From: Methanoregulaceae archaeon
Lineage (GTDB): Archaea > Halobacteriota > Methanomicrobia > Methanomicrobiales > Methanospirillaceae
NCBI GenBank assembly: GCA_028679325.1
Contig: JAJRBS010000175.1
Location: 1-11,837, forward strand
Reading direction: 5' to 3'
Length of the DNA: 11,837 nucleotides
The translations under genes and the position numbers were made by a program. The notes below the pieces were generated by a model. It searched no databases. It saw nothing but the letters and a program-made list of their open reading frames with translations, and was not told where the DNA came from. The stretch's first letter is position 1. Each line of letters starts with the position of its first letter. This document shows, piece after piece, positions 1 to 7,173 of the stretch.

Positions 1-309
1 GGAATCGGCGATGTTCTCCCGGGAGGGGAGGGAGTAGCGCATCCCGTCGTGCCCCATGGCTATCCCGTCGCAGATGCCGATCACCCCGAACTCAAACGGT
101 ACTCCCCCGGCAGCAGTGATACCTTCCCTGACTTTTGCCGAGAGTGTCCGGAGGTGGACATGCCCGGGAACGATGTCGTTCCAGGCGTTCGCAACCCCGA
201 TAAACGGTCGCTCGAGCTCATCATCAGTGAGTCCGAGGGACCGGAGCAGTGCGCGGTTGGGGGCACGCTGATAGCCGCACCGGACCTCGTCGCTTCTGAG
301 TGGATGCAT
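1..309 (-). CDS. ilvD: Dihydroxy-acid dehydratase, N-terminal part (cut by window edge)
   Basis: Reading the minus strand from ATG at 309 gives 103 codons that stay open to base 1, so the rest of the gene lies outside the window. IlvD dehydrates 2,3-dihydroxy-3-methylbutyrate (or -valerate) to the 2-oxo acid in valine, isoleucine and leucine synthesis, using an Fe-S cluster and Mg2+ in the cytoplasm. The visible part carries the family's N-terminal signatures: RSDEVRCGYQRAPNRALLR near the start, then ANAWNDIVPGHVHL, FGVIGICDGIAMGHDGM and YSLPSREN. The Asp of the CDGIAMGH segment belongs to the metal site. The later Fe-S cysteines lie beyond the edge. The start is supported by an AGGTAGG-like ribosome binding site about 8 nt upstream. 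It follows cfbB in the same direction after 196 nt, so it may be separately transcribed. Confidence 0.93.
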   Translation of the reverse strand, partial: MHPLRSDEVRCGYQRAPNRALLRSLGLTDDELERPFIGVANAWNDIVPGHVHLRTLSAKVREGITAAGGVPFEFGVIGICDGIAMGHDGMRYSLPSRENIADS

Positions 310-505
310 AATGTTCCTACCTGCCAGAAGGTGGGTCGGCATCACCCTTTATCTCTTCGCGGGCAGGGATGAACAGAATATTCCAGCATCGGGACAAAGC
401 AGACTGGTCTTCCTGCTGCTGATGTTTTTTTGCAACCAGGAATGGGGTAGATTACCGGGATGCGGTCTCATGAGGCCGGCTTGCCGATGTATGCTGAAAG
501 ATGGT
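310..505. other. Intergenic gap between cfbB and ilvD
   Basis: This 196-nt gap holds no convincing gene. On the minus strand there is an AATATTC-type AT patch at about 376-383, which would place transcription some 40-45 nt before ilvD, but it is a poor match to the archaeal TATA consensus. A run of seven T on the plus strand (about 425-431) is a run of A for the cfbB transcript, so it is not a normal terminator for that gene. Confidence 0.3.
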
Positions 506-1852
506 TTAAGACTGTTCCCGGGAACGAGCAGCGGCCTGCACGAAGGACCGGGCAAACTCATCTGAGAAGTAGGAATGGGTGTAGGTGCCGACCGCTTCGT
601 GGCTGAAAAGGCCGTCTTTTCCTCCGGCGATCCCCTTGCCCCGGGAGAGATCGATGGCGAAGCGGGCGTCACCGGAGGGCTCAAGGTATGAGTAGTGGAA
701 CTCGTGCCCCCGGATCTCGAGACCGGGGGCGGCCATCTGTACACCCGACCCCCAATGGCCAAGCGAGTACCCCAGGCCCTGGATCTTTCCGGTCATGACC
801 GCGGCGGCCGGCAGGATCCCGGCCATGGCGTACTCTTCTTCTCCGGTTGTAATGCTCTCGGTAAGGAACATCATCCCCCCGCACTCGGCAAAGATCGGGA
901 GCCCCTGGTCGGCGGCATTCCTTATCGGGAAACGGCAGGCCGAGGCTTCGAGCCCCCCGGCATGGAGTTCGGGATAACCTCCGCCAAGGTAGTATCCATC
1001 GGCCGCGATCAGACCTTCGGCCAGGGGCGAGAAGAAGGAGAGGGTCGCCCCCGAAGACCGGAGCCGGTCGAGGTTGTCCTGGTAATAGAAACAGAAGGCA
1101 GAGTCAAACGCCACCCCGATCACCGCCTTCTCCCTTCCTTCTGTTTCTTTCGGGGTGACGGCAGGGAGAGGCGGTGCCGCGGAAGAAATCTCCAGGATCC
1201 GGTCGAGGTCGCAGGAGTCGCCGACGACACCGGCGACAGAAGGATCAATTCCGGTCTCAAAAGCCATCTTCAGGCCGAGATGCCTGCTCTCCACCGAGAG
1301 TCCGGGATCCCGGGGAATGAAACCCAGGACCGGGGAGGACTGTTCTCGTTCGACCAGGGACCGGTGGCGATCACTCCCGACCCGGTTGAAGATCACGCCG
1401 GAAAGGCTGACGTCAGGGTCGAACCCTGCATACCCCCGGACAAGGGCATGGACGCTCCGCGACATTCCCCGGACGTCGGCCACCAGGATGACCGGTGCAC
1501 CGAGGACCCGGGCCACGTGGGCGGTGCTGGAGATCCCTGTCCCGTCCAGGCCGTCGAACATTCCCATAACCCCCTCGATGACAGCGATGTCGGCGCCGGC
1601 AGCGGTACGGACGAAGGTATCCATGACCCCCTCCTCACCCATCATGAAGGGGTCGAGGTTCCGGGAGGTACGGCCACATATGACAGAATGATACCCGGGA
1701 TCAATGAAGTCCGGTCCGACCTTGAAGGGTTGAACCTCGAGGCCCCTCTTCCGGAAGGCGGCCATCAGGCCCCGGGCTACGGTGGTCTTGCCGCAGCCGC
1801 TGTGCGTGCCGGCAAGGACGATCCGGGGTATTGTGAGGAGCCTCTGTTCCAT
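506..1852 (-). CDS. cfbB: Ni-sirohydrochlorin / cobyrinate a,c-diamide synthase (CfbB/CbiA family)
   Basis: A 448-residue ATP-dependent glutamine amidotransferase that amidates the a and c acetate side chains of a tetrapyrrole. In methanogens this family acts on Ni-sirohydrochlorin for coenzyme F430 (CfbB) and on cobyrinate for cobamides (CbiA). The sequence alone does not settle which applies, and no other cfb or cbi gene is in view. The N-terminal half is a P-loop synthetase domain with GTHSGCGKT at residues 15-23, KVGPDFIDPGYH at 44-55 and EGVMGMFDG at 93-101. The C-terminal half (about 245-440) is a type I glutamine amidotransferase with the nucleophile Cys324 in FAECGGMM, His386 in HEFHYSYLE and His426 in GTYTHSYF. 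Length is normal for the family. A GAAGG ribosome binding site sits just before the ATG. It lies 96 nt after polB. Confidence 0.92.
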   Translation of the reverse strand: MEQRLLTIPRIVLAGTHSGCGKTTVARGLMAAFRKRGLEVQPFKVGPDFIDPGYHSVICGRTSRNLDPFMMGEEGVMDTFVRTAAGADIAVIEGVMGMFDGLDGTGISSTAHVARVLGAPVILVADVRGMSRSVHALVRGYAGFDPDVSLSGVIFNRVGSDRHRSLVEREQSSPVLGFIPRDPGLSVESRHLGLKMAFETGIDPSVAGVVGDSCDLDRILEISSAAPPLPAVTPKETEGREKAVIGVAFDSAFCFYYQDNLDRLRSSGATLSFFSPLAEGLIAADGYYLGGGYPELHAGGLEASACRFPIRNAADQGLPIFAECGGMMFLTESITTGEEEYAMAGILPAAAVMTGKIQGLGYSLGHWGSGVQMAAPGLEIRGHEFHYSYLEPSGDARFAIDLSRGKGIAGGKDGLFSHEAVGTYTHSYFSDEFARSFVQAAARSREQS

Positions 1853-1883
1853 GGCCTTCGTAAGAGAAAATTTCCTCTGGAGG

Positions 1884-1891
1884 GATTTATG
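1884..1891 (-). promoter_or_regulatory. Possible TATA element for cfbB
   Basis: On the minus strand CATAAATC lies about 32-39 nt before the cfbB start, which would put initiation some 8 nt before the ATG. The match to the archaeal TATA consensus is loose, and read-through from polB is just as possible. Confidence 0.2.
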
Positions 1892-1948
1892 TCCGATTGT
1901 TCAGGATGCGTGGTGTCCGGTCCCGGGAAGGATTTCCCCCAAGCCGGA

Positions 1949-4384
1949 TTACCCAATCCCCCACTGGGAGAGGGTGGTGTGGGAAGGATCGATATCGTTC
2001 CAGTCCCAGCCAAGGGCCTCGATGATCCGGGATATCGGCTGTTCGATTGACTTCTTGAGCATCAATTCGCGGTCGACCTGAAACTCGGGGGGCACCTGGT
2101 CGCCGTACTCGAAACAGAGAACATCGGTCTTCGGGAACTTGCTGCTGACGTTCTTTATGTAGACCCTCTTCGGCTTGCTCCCCCGGGCAAACTCGGCCCC
2201 GAGGTGCTTGTTCGCGTAACGGGCACCCCGGACGTGCGCGTCATCGGTCTGGTACTCGCCGAGATGCTTTCCGATCCCACCCGGGATGCCGATCTCGTCG
2301 AGAGAGTACCTTCCGGCCCGGTAGTTCCGGATCACATCACCGAGGTATTGCTTAACCGCCTCGTACCCTGATCCCTGCAGGATCATCTCCATGACCCTCT
2401 TCTGGACGAGCTTCGCGATCTGGGGATAGTCGCTCCTCCGGGTCTCAAAGCCGACCACGTCAATCTCATCGGCTGCCTTCCCTTCTTTCCAGACCAGGTG
2501 CCCGGCGTACCTCTTCTTCTTCCCGGCCTGGAAGAACCTCCGGTAGATCTTCTCGAACCTGATAGAGAAGAAGTGCTGGTCTGCATTCAGCTCGTCTTTC
2601 GCGAACCGTTCATAGCTCGCATTCACCTCTTTCTCAATGGCCCTGGCGAGCGCGATGGTCTCATCCTGCGAGGAAGAGGGGATCTGTACCATGCAGGAGT
2701 CTGTATCTCCGTACAGCACTGTGTACCCGAGCCCCTCGATCACTCCCCGGGTGTGTTCGAGAATGGCCCTTCCCACCGAAGTAACTGCCGCCCCGATCTC
2801 CCTGTCATAGAGCCGGAAACGGGTATAACCGCTCACCCCGTAGTAGGTGTTCATGATGACCTTGAGCACGTTCTGCTGCAGGTCGTAGACCACGTACTCC
2901 GGCGAGCCAAAAGGATTGCTGTCCCTGGTCCTCTTCTTCTCTACCCTCTCTGCCAGAAGATCGCTGATGATACTCCGGGTGAGGCCGTCCGGGGCTTTCC
3001 GGAACCGGACCCCGTTCGGTGCCCGGAGCTCCCCGGCCGGGTCCTTGGTCTCAGGGGAGGCGTTGATGGTCATCATGGCCATGGGGTACAGGGAAGCCAG
3101 GTCAAAGACCACCACGTTCTCACGGACCCCCCGGCTCGGTTCGAAGACCGTTGCCCCCTCGAACTCCTCGGCTGGCGCGTAGCCCTTGGAAGGGAGGACG
3201 TAGCGGCCAAATGCCCTCCGGAGGACAAAGATATCGACGATGCTTGAGGAGTTGAGGGTCTTGTCCAGGGGGCAGCCGACATAGCGGGCGATCTCACGGT
3301 AGAACTCGATGATCCGGTTCTTCCCATTGATGGCCGTGCAGAGCTCGACGTCCTTGAAGTTGTATTCCACCAGCAGGCAGGGGTCTTTTCTCCAGAGCTC
3401 GCTGATGGTGCCCCGGTACCTGACCTTCGTATCGCCGATCTCGGACTCGGCCACGGCATCCAGCCGGTAGGATTCCCTCTGGGCGCCCTGCATCTTGCGA
3501 TAGGCGGAGAGGAGGTCAAAGACCGCCCGTCCGCGGAGGGTGTTCCTCTCGGTCGGTCCGCTCAGCCGGGCCAGGGTGGAGGGATCGAGCCCGAGCATCT
3601 CCATCCGCCGTATCAGGTAGGGGAGGTCGAAGTCGAGGAAGTTCCACCCGCTGATAACATCGGGGTCGGTCTCCTTCATCCAGGCCGCAAAACCCCGGAG
3701 CATCTCATCCTCGGCCTCGAAAGTGTGGATATCATGCCGGTCCCTGCAAAAACAGCCGTTGCTCTTCCCTTCCGCGGTCGCGAGGACTGAGAGGTCGCAG
3801 CACCCCTTTCCGGTCGGGCTGAAGATGAAACTTGTATACCGGCCGGTGTACGAGTCATGGCAGGTGATGCAGACGATCGCATCGCGTTCCGGTTCCGGGA
3901 AGCCCCTCTCGTCCTCGCATTCGATATCGAGCATGCAGACCCGGGCCGGGGAGGAGACCTCAGCCGGGGTGACGTCCTGGTAAATGCACCGGGAGGCCGG
4001 TGCCGCGACCCCGGCCGTCAACCCGCAGTCGATCATGAACCGTGTGGTGAAGGGGATATCGGCCTCGTAAGCGGAAAAACTCTCCCGATATTTCCTGACA
4101 TCTGTAGGCTTCTGGGTGTAGAGACGGCAGAGGGTCTCACCGCGGATAGAGATGTAACTCTTACCCTCTTCGACGGTAACGGACGCAGGGATGGCTGTCG
4201 AATTGGCCTGGGAAGCCGGGACATAGAAATAGGGCCGGAAATTGGCGACCTGGAGGTGGTGGGCCTTTCCCTCCGGATCGCGCCCAAAGACATGGATAAG
4301 AGGCGCCCCATCGGCCGTGTACTCAACCTGGGTGATACCGATACGAACTGCCGGCCCGCCGGACCTCCCATCCCGGTCGTTCAT
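1949..4384 (-). CDS. polB: DNA polymerase B (archaeal replicative/repair family-B polymerase)
   Basis: An 811-residue family-B DNA polymerase with 3'-5' proofreading, part of the archaeal replication machinery. An N-terminal domain of about 145 residues is followed by the exonuclease: Exo I with DIE at 153-155, Exo II N248-x3-F-D253 and Exo III Y341NFKD345. The polymerase palm and fingers follow: motif A D428LASLYP, motif B KVIMNTYYG around 508-516 and motif C YGDTDS at 558-563. KKKRYAG is at 622-628. All catalytic acids are present, so both activities should be intact. No intein interrupts motifs A-C, although archaeal polB genes often carry one. Between Exo I and Exo II there is an extra stretch (about 190-218) with four cysteines. 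GGGAG lies 8 nt before the ATG. It sits 24 nt downstream of mdh and is probably co-transcribed with it. Confidence 0.97.
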   Translation of the reverse strand: MNDRDGRSGGPAVRIGITQVEYTADGAPLIHVFGRDPEGKAHHLQVANFRPYFYVPASQANSTAIPASVTVEEGKSYISIRGETLCRLYTQKPTDVRKYRESFSAYEADIPFTTRFMIDCGLTAGVAAPASRCIYQDVTPAEVSSPARVCMLDIECEDERGFPEPERDAIVCITCHDSYTGRYTSFIFSPTGKGCCDLSVLATAEGKSNGCFCRDRHDIHTFEAEDEMLRGFAAWMKETDPDVISGWNFLDFDLPYLIRRMEMLGLDPSTLARLSGPTERNTLRGRAVFDLLSAYRKMQGAQRESYRLDAVAESEIGDTKVRYRGTISELWRKDPCLLVEYNFKDVELCTAINGKNRIIEFYREIARYVGCPLDKTLNSSSIVDIFVLRRAFGRYVLPSKGYAPAEEFEGATVFEPSRGVRENVVVFDLASLYPMAMMTINASPETKDPAGELRAPNGVRFRKAPDGLTRSIISDLLAERVEKKRTRDSNPFGSPEYVVYDLQQNVLKVIMNTYYGVSGYTRFRLYDREIGAAVTSVGRAILEHTRGVIEGLGYTVLYGDTDSCMVQIPSSSQDETIALARAIEKEVNASYERFAKDELNADQHFFSIRFEKIYRRFFQAGKKKRYAGHLVWKEGKAADEIDVVGFETRRSDYPQIAKLVQKRVMEMILQGSGYEAVKQYLGDVIRNYRAGRYSLDEIGIPGGIGKHLGEYQTDDAHVRGARYANKHLGAEFARGSKPKRVYIKNVSSKFPKTDVLCFEYGDQVPPEFQVDRELMLKKSIEQPISRIIEALGWDWNDIDPSHTTLSQWGIG

Positions 4385-4408
4385 GCCTGTTTCTCCCGGG
4401 AGAAATCC

Positions 4409-5275
4409 CTAGAACTCAAGCTGACCGCAGAGCCCTGCCACAAAGTTGCCGGACGCTGTGAAGTGCTGCTGCTCCCAGTCATCGAGTTCCCATTCCTGTA
4501 TCTCTCGTACACCCTCACGCCCGACTACGGCCGGGACACCGATGGAGATGTCTTTGAATCCGTACTCCCCGGAAAGCACGCAGGAGCAGGTGACCAGCTT
4601 TCGTTCGTCCCGGGAAATGATCCGGATCAGTTCAGCGATGTGCCGGGCCGGGCCGAAGACCGTCCCTCCCTTGCCCTTGATGATCTCCATGCTCGAAGTC
4701 CTGAGCCTGGCAAGAATGGATTCCCTCGCTTCGCTCGGGACTTTCGCGTCGAGGCGGGAGAAGAGGGGTACCTGGTACTCCCCGTGTTCACCGATGACCC
4801 AGGGAGTACCGCCAATCTCCTTCTCCTTCAGGTAGAGGCCGAGGCGGGCGCTGTCGAGCTGCCCGCCAAACCCGATACACTGGTGCGGCTCAAGCCCGAT
4901 GTGGCGGCAGAGGTAATAGTTGTTCGGGTCCATGGGGTTCGTGACCGTGATCAGTACTCCGTTAAATCTCCGGAGAGCATGCGTGCAGATCGCCGCCACC
5001 GGTAAATTGGCAGAAAGAAGGTCGGCCCTGGTCAGGACGTCAGGGGTCCGCGGCAGTCCTGCTGAAAAAATGCAGATATCTGCCTCGGACGCGTCCCTCC
5101 AGTTTGTGCTGATGCTCATATCGAGACCGGTATGCTGCAGGTCGAGCACCTGTGACTGCAGGAACGGCTCAGCGGAGTCATAGAGGACAAAATCGTCTGC
5201 CAGGCCGAGCAGGGACGCGAGGTAGGCGACCTCCCCGCCTATCTTTCCAACACCGAGGACTGCGAGCCGTGTCAT
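4409..5275 (-). CDS. mdh: Malate dehydrogenase (lactate/malate dehydrogenase family)
   Basis: A 288-residue cytoplasmic oxidoreductase predicted to interconvert malate and oxaloacetate. The Rossmann fold starts at once with GVGKIGG (8-14), and Asp33 at the end of beta-2 suggests NAD(H) rather than NADP(H). SAGLPR at 71-76 and TRAD at 82-85 supply the two substrate-loop arginines (Arg76, Arg83). An Arg at the discriminator position fits malate better than lactate. TNPMD is at 112-116, the Asp141/Arg144 region is in GFGGQLDSARL, and the catalytic His164 is in GEHG. I start at the ATG at 5275 because the glycine-rich loop must be close to the N-terminus. An upstream in-frame extension to 5434 adds 53 low-similarity residues, crosses the divergent promoter and overlaps pyrD. 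A GAGG lies only 3 nt before the ATG. Substrate is inferred from motifs only. Confidence 0.9.
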   Translation of the reverse strand: MTRLAVLGVGKIGGEVAYLASLLGLADDFVLYDSAEPFLQSQVLDLQHTGLDMSISTNWRDASEADICIFSAGLPRTPDVLTRADLLSANLPVAAICTHALRRFNGVLITVTNPMDPNNYYLCRHIGLEPHQCIGFGGQLDSARLGLYLKEKEIGGTPWVIGEHGEYQVPLFSRLDAKVPSEARESILARLRTSSMEIIKGKGGTVFGPARHIAELIRIISRDERKLVTCSCVLSGEYGFKDISIGVPAVVGREGVREIQEWELDDWEQQHFTASGNFVAGLCGQLEF

Positions 5276-5325
5276 AATCCTCAATATGGGGGAGCCATGA
5301 ATATAATAGAAACACAGGTGACCCC
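5276..5325. promoter_or_regulatory. Divergent mdh / pyrD promoter region
   Basis: Only 50 nt separate the two divergent starts. An AATATAATA patch at 5300-5308 reads as a TATA-like box in both directions. On the minus strand it is placed to start an almost leaderless mdh mRNA. On the plus strand it is too close to the pyrD GTG, so the pyrD box may be the weaker TCAATATG at about 5281-5288. GGTGA at about 5317-5321 is a good ribosome binding site 4 nt before the pyrD GTG. Confidence 0.4.
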
Positions 5326-6216
5326 GTGGAACTGAGGCTAAGACCCGGGCCGGTCCGGGCAGGGGGAGTGACTCTTTCGAACCACCTGATCCTTGCCGCA
5401 GGGATCCTCGGGACGACCGGATCGTCTCTGGCACGGGTTCTTGACGCCGGAGCCGGAGGAGTGGTCACGAAGTCCATCGGACCTGCCCCCTGCGAAGGCC
5501 ATGCCGGCCCCTGCGTCATTGAGCTCGAGTGCGGGGTGATCAACGCCATGGGGCTCCCGAACCCTTCCCGGGAATTTACCGGTGAACTCGCCATCCTCGC
5601 AGGAAAACCGGTGGTTGTGAGCATCTTTGGGGGGAGCCCTGAAGAGTTTGCAACAGTGGCCTCCTGGTTTGCCGGGCTGGTGGCTGGCTTCGAGCTGAAC
5701 CTGAGCTGTCCCCACGCTGAGGGATACGGCGCGGCGCTGGGGGCTGATCCGGACATCGTGGAAGAGTGCACCCGCGCCGTTTCCCGATACGGCATGCCAA
5801 CCTGGGTGAAGCTGACGCCGAACGTGACCGACATCACCGCGTGCGGACGGGCGGCCGAGCGGGGAGGTGCCGATGCTATCGTGGCTATCAACACCGTTAA
5901 GGCCATGAGGATCTCCCCTGAACTGAGGCGGCCGGTGCTCGGCCACGGCTTCGGCGGGCTGTCCGGGAAGGCAATCTTTCCTGTCGCCGTCCGCTGCGTG
6001 TACGAGCTTTACCGCGCCTGTCGCATCCCGATAATCGGGTGCGGGGGGATAGCGACTGAGCGGGACGTCATCGAGATGATGATGGCCGGGGCCTCGGCCG
6101 TCGAGATCGGGACCGCGGCCCGGGACGACCCGGCAATCTTCTCGGCCATCTCCTCGCGCCTCTACGGTTTTGGCGGGGAGGACCCGGACTCGGTGGTGGG
6201 GTGCGCCCATGAGTGA
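5326..6216 (+). CDS. pyrD: Dihydroorotate dehydrogenase, class 1B catalytic subunit
   Basis: A 296-residue FMN enzyme that oxidises dihydroorotate to orotate, the fourth step of UMP synthesis. Class 1B is indicated by the catalytic Cys128 in LNLSCPHAEGYG, and by the partner gene pyrK directly downstream. Other family landmarks are TKSIG at 48-52, NAMGLPNP at 73-80, VKLTPN at 161-166, AINT at 187-190, GLSG at 211-214 and CGGI at 239-242, which make up the FMN-binding barrel. Translation starts at GTG, supported by GGTGA 4 nt before it and by the barrel-start residues LRPGPVRAGGVTL. The last codons overlap the pyrK start as ATGAGTGA, an arrangement that favours coupled translation of the two subunits. 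Confidence 0.95.
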   Translation: MELRLRPGPVRAGGVTLSNHLILAAGILGTTGSSLARVLDAGAGGVVTKSIGPAPCEGHAGPCVIELECGVINAMGLPNPSREFTGELAILAGKPVVVSIFGGSPEEFATVASWFAGLVAGFELNLSCPHAEGYGAALGADPDIVEECTRAVSRYGMPTWVKLTPNVTDITACGRAAERGGADAIVAINTVKAMRISPELRRPVLGHGFGGLSGKAIFPVAVRCVYELYRACRIPIIGCGGIATERDVIEMMMAGASAVEIGTAARDDPAIFSAISSRLYGFGGEDPDSVVGCAHE

Positions 6217-6973
6217 GGGGATGCCGGTGGCGGTCCGGATCGAATCGGTGGTTGATGAGAGCCCGACGGTGAAGACGTTTGCCTTTTCGCAGCAGTTTTC
6301 GTTCCGGCCCGGGCAGTTCGTGATGGTCTGGGTCCCGGGGATCGATGAGATACCCATGGCTCTGTCCTCCGGCTCTTCGATCACCGTCCAGCAGGTCGGG
6401 GACGCGACCGCGGCCCTCTTCCGGAAGGGAGTGGGGGACAAGCTGGGGATACGCGGTCCTTTCGGGAATGGTTTTCCTGACACCGGCAGGATCCTTGCCA
6501 TTGCCGGCGGTGTGGGGGCAGCGCCCCTCCGCCCCCTGGCCGTTGACGGGAAAACATCCTGTTTCCTTCTGGGAGCACGCACAGGGACCGAGCTCCTCTT
6601 TGCCGATGAGCTGGTTCAAAAGACATACCTGCAGGTATCTACTGATGACGGAACCAGCGGCCATTGCGGGCCGGTCACCGGGCTCCTGCAAAAGATTGAT
6701 CCCGGGAATTATGACCGGATCTGCGTCTGCGGCCCGGAAAGGATGATGCAGGCCGTTCTTTCCGTGCTTGCTGCCGCCGGGAGCGCAGAGCGCGGATATT
6801 TCTCCCTGCACCGGTACATGAAGTGCGGGACCGGCCTCTGCGGGTCCTGCTGCGTCGATCCGACCGGCTTCCGGGTCTGCCGGGAAGGCCCGGTCTTCCG
6901 GGGAACCGATCTCCTGGACACTGAATTCGGCCTGTACAAGAGGGATGCCTGCGGGAGGAGACAGCCAGTCTGA
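6209..6973 (+). CDS. pyrK: Dihydroorotate dehydrogenase electron-transfer subunit
   Basis: A 254-residue flavin and iron-sulfur subunit that passes electrons from PyrD's FMN through 2Fe-2S and FAD to a nicotinamide or other acceptor. The ferredoxin-reductase-like FAD domain covers about 1-95 (RPGQFVMVW at 33-41, then IPMALSS, then GPFGNGF at 83-89). The nucleotide domain follows with AGGVGAAPL at 99-107, GARTGTELLF at 122-131 and VCGPERMM at 173-180. The C-terminal 2Fe-2S site is C206-x4-C211-x2-C214-x9-C224, the PyrK signature. The start at 6209 overlaps the pyrD stop by 8 nt and follows a GGGGTG element. A 13-residue in-frame extension to 6170 lies inside pyrD and is rich in Arg and Trp, so I reject it. 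The usual Arg of the flavin RPxS motif is not visible; EIPMALSS occupies that place. Confidence 0.93.
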   Translation: MSEGMPVAVRIESVVDESPTVKTFAFSQQFSFRPGQFVMVWVPGIDEIPMALSSGSSITVQQVGDATAALFRKGVGDKLGIRGPFGNGFPDTGRILAIAGGVGAAPLRPLAVDGKTSCFLLGARTGTELLFADELVQKTYLQVSTDDGTSGHCGPVTGLLQKIDPGNYDRICVCGPERMMQAVLSVLAAAGSAERGYFSLHRYMKCGTGLCGSCCVDPTGFRVCREGPVFRGTDLLDTEFGLYKRDACGRRQPV

Positions 6974-6975
6974 TC

Positions 6976-6996
6976 CCCGACCAGCGGGTATTTATA
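6976..6996 (+). terminator. Weak hairpin with AT tail after pyrK
   Basis: CCCG (6976-6979) can pair with CGGG (6985-6988) around a 5-nt loop, three bases after the pyrK stop, followed directly by TATTTATA. It could be a short terminator. The tail also resembles a TATA box on either strand, so it might instead mark an upstream promoter for the fdhC leader. Both readings are weak. Confidence 0.25.
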
Positions 6997-7049
6997 GGAA
7001 GATGATAACACATCGGCCCTTGTTTACCGTTTTACATGCAGAAAATACA

Positions 7050-7116
7050 ATTTTGCACCCTAAAAACAATTAGAAAGGTATTAATAAGTCAAGAAAAGAT
7101 TTTTATTTTGACCCTA
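7050..7116 (+). repeat. Near-direct repeats ATTTTG(C)ACCCTA in the fdhC leader
   Basis: ATTTTGCACCCTA at 7050-7062 and ATTTTGACCCTA at 7105-7116 differ by one inserted C and lie about 55 bp apart upstream of fdhC. The second copy matches, over all 12 bases, a sequence on the minus strand at 10972-10983. The spacing and location suggest operator sites for a regulator of fdhC, but this is inference. Confidence 0.35.
7073..7109 (+). promoter_or_regulatory. Candidate fdhC promoter
   Basis: Two archaeal TATA-like boxes are present. TATTAATA at 7079-7086 is preceded by AGAAAGG, and TTTTTATTTT at about 7100-7109 is preceded by GAAAAGA (BRE-like). They would give leaders of roughly 65 or 45 nt. The fdhC ribosome binding site GAGGTG at 7161-7166 sits 7 nt before the ATG and is strong. 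Confidence 0.45.
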
Positions 7117-7173
7117 TGCGAGAAGTGAGTTTGGGGTTATTGGTTAAGGTAGACATTCGAGAGGTGTGAAAAA

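Noticed and set aside
695..2050. Long plus-strand frame (451 codons) opposite cfbB
   Set aside because: Antisense shadow of a GC-rich gene. The residues are rich in Gly, Pro, Arg and Asp without any domain, while the minus strand shows full CfbB/CbiA motifs.
2498..3247. 249-codon plus-strand frame opposite polB
   Set aside because: Shadow of the polymerase gene, no ribosome binding site and no recognisable domain.
1949..4384. Intein in polB
   Set aside because: Motifs A, B and C are uninterrupted and the length (811 residues) is that of an intein-free enzyme.
3857..5005. 382-codon plus-strand frame spanning polB and mdh
   Set aside because: Runs antisense across two well-supported genes and their junction.
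5276..5434. 53-residue N-terminal extension of malate dehydrogenase
   Set aside because: It would cross the divergent promoter and overlap pyrD. The glycine-rich NAD loop belongs at the N-terminus, as given by the ATG at 5275.
5338..6582. 414-codon minus-strand frame opposite pyrD and pyrK
   Set aside because: Antisense to two genes with intact catalytic motifs. The protein shows no domain.
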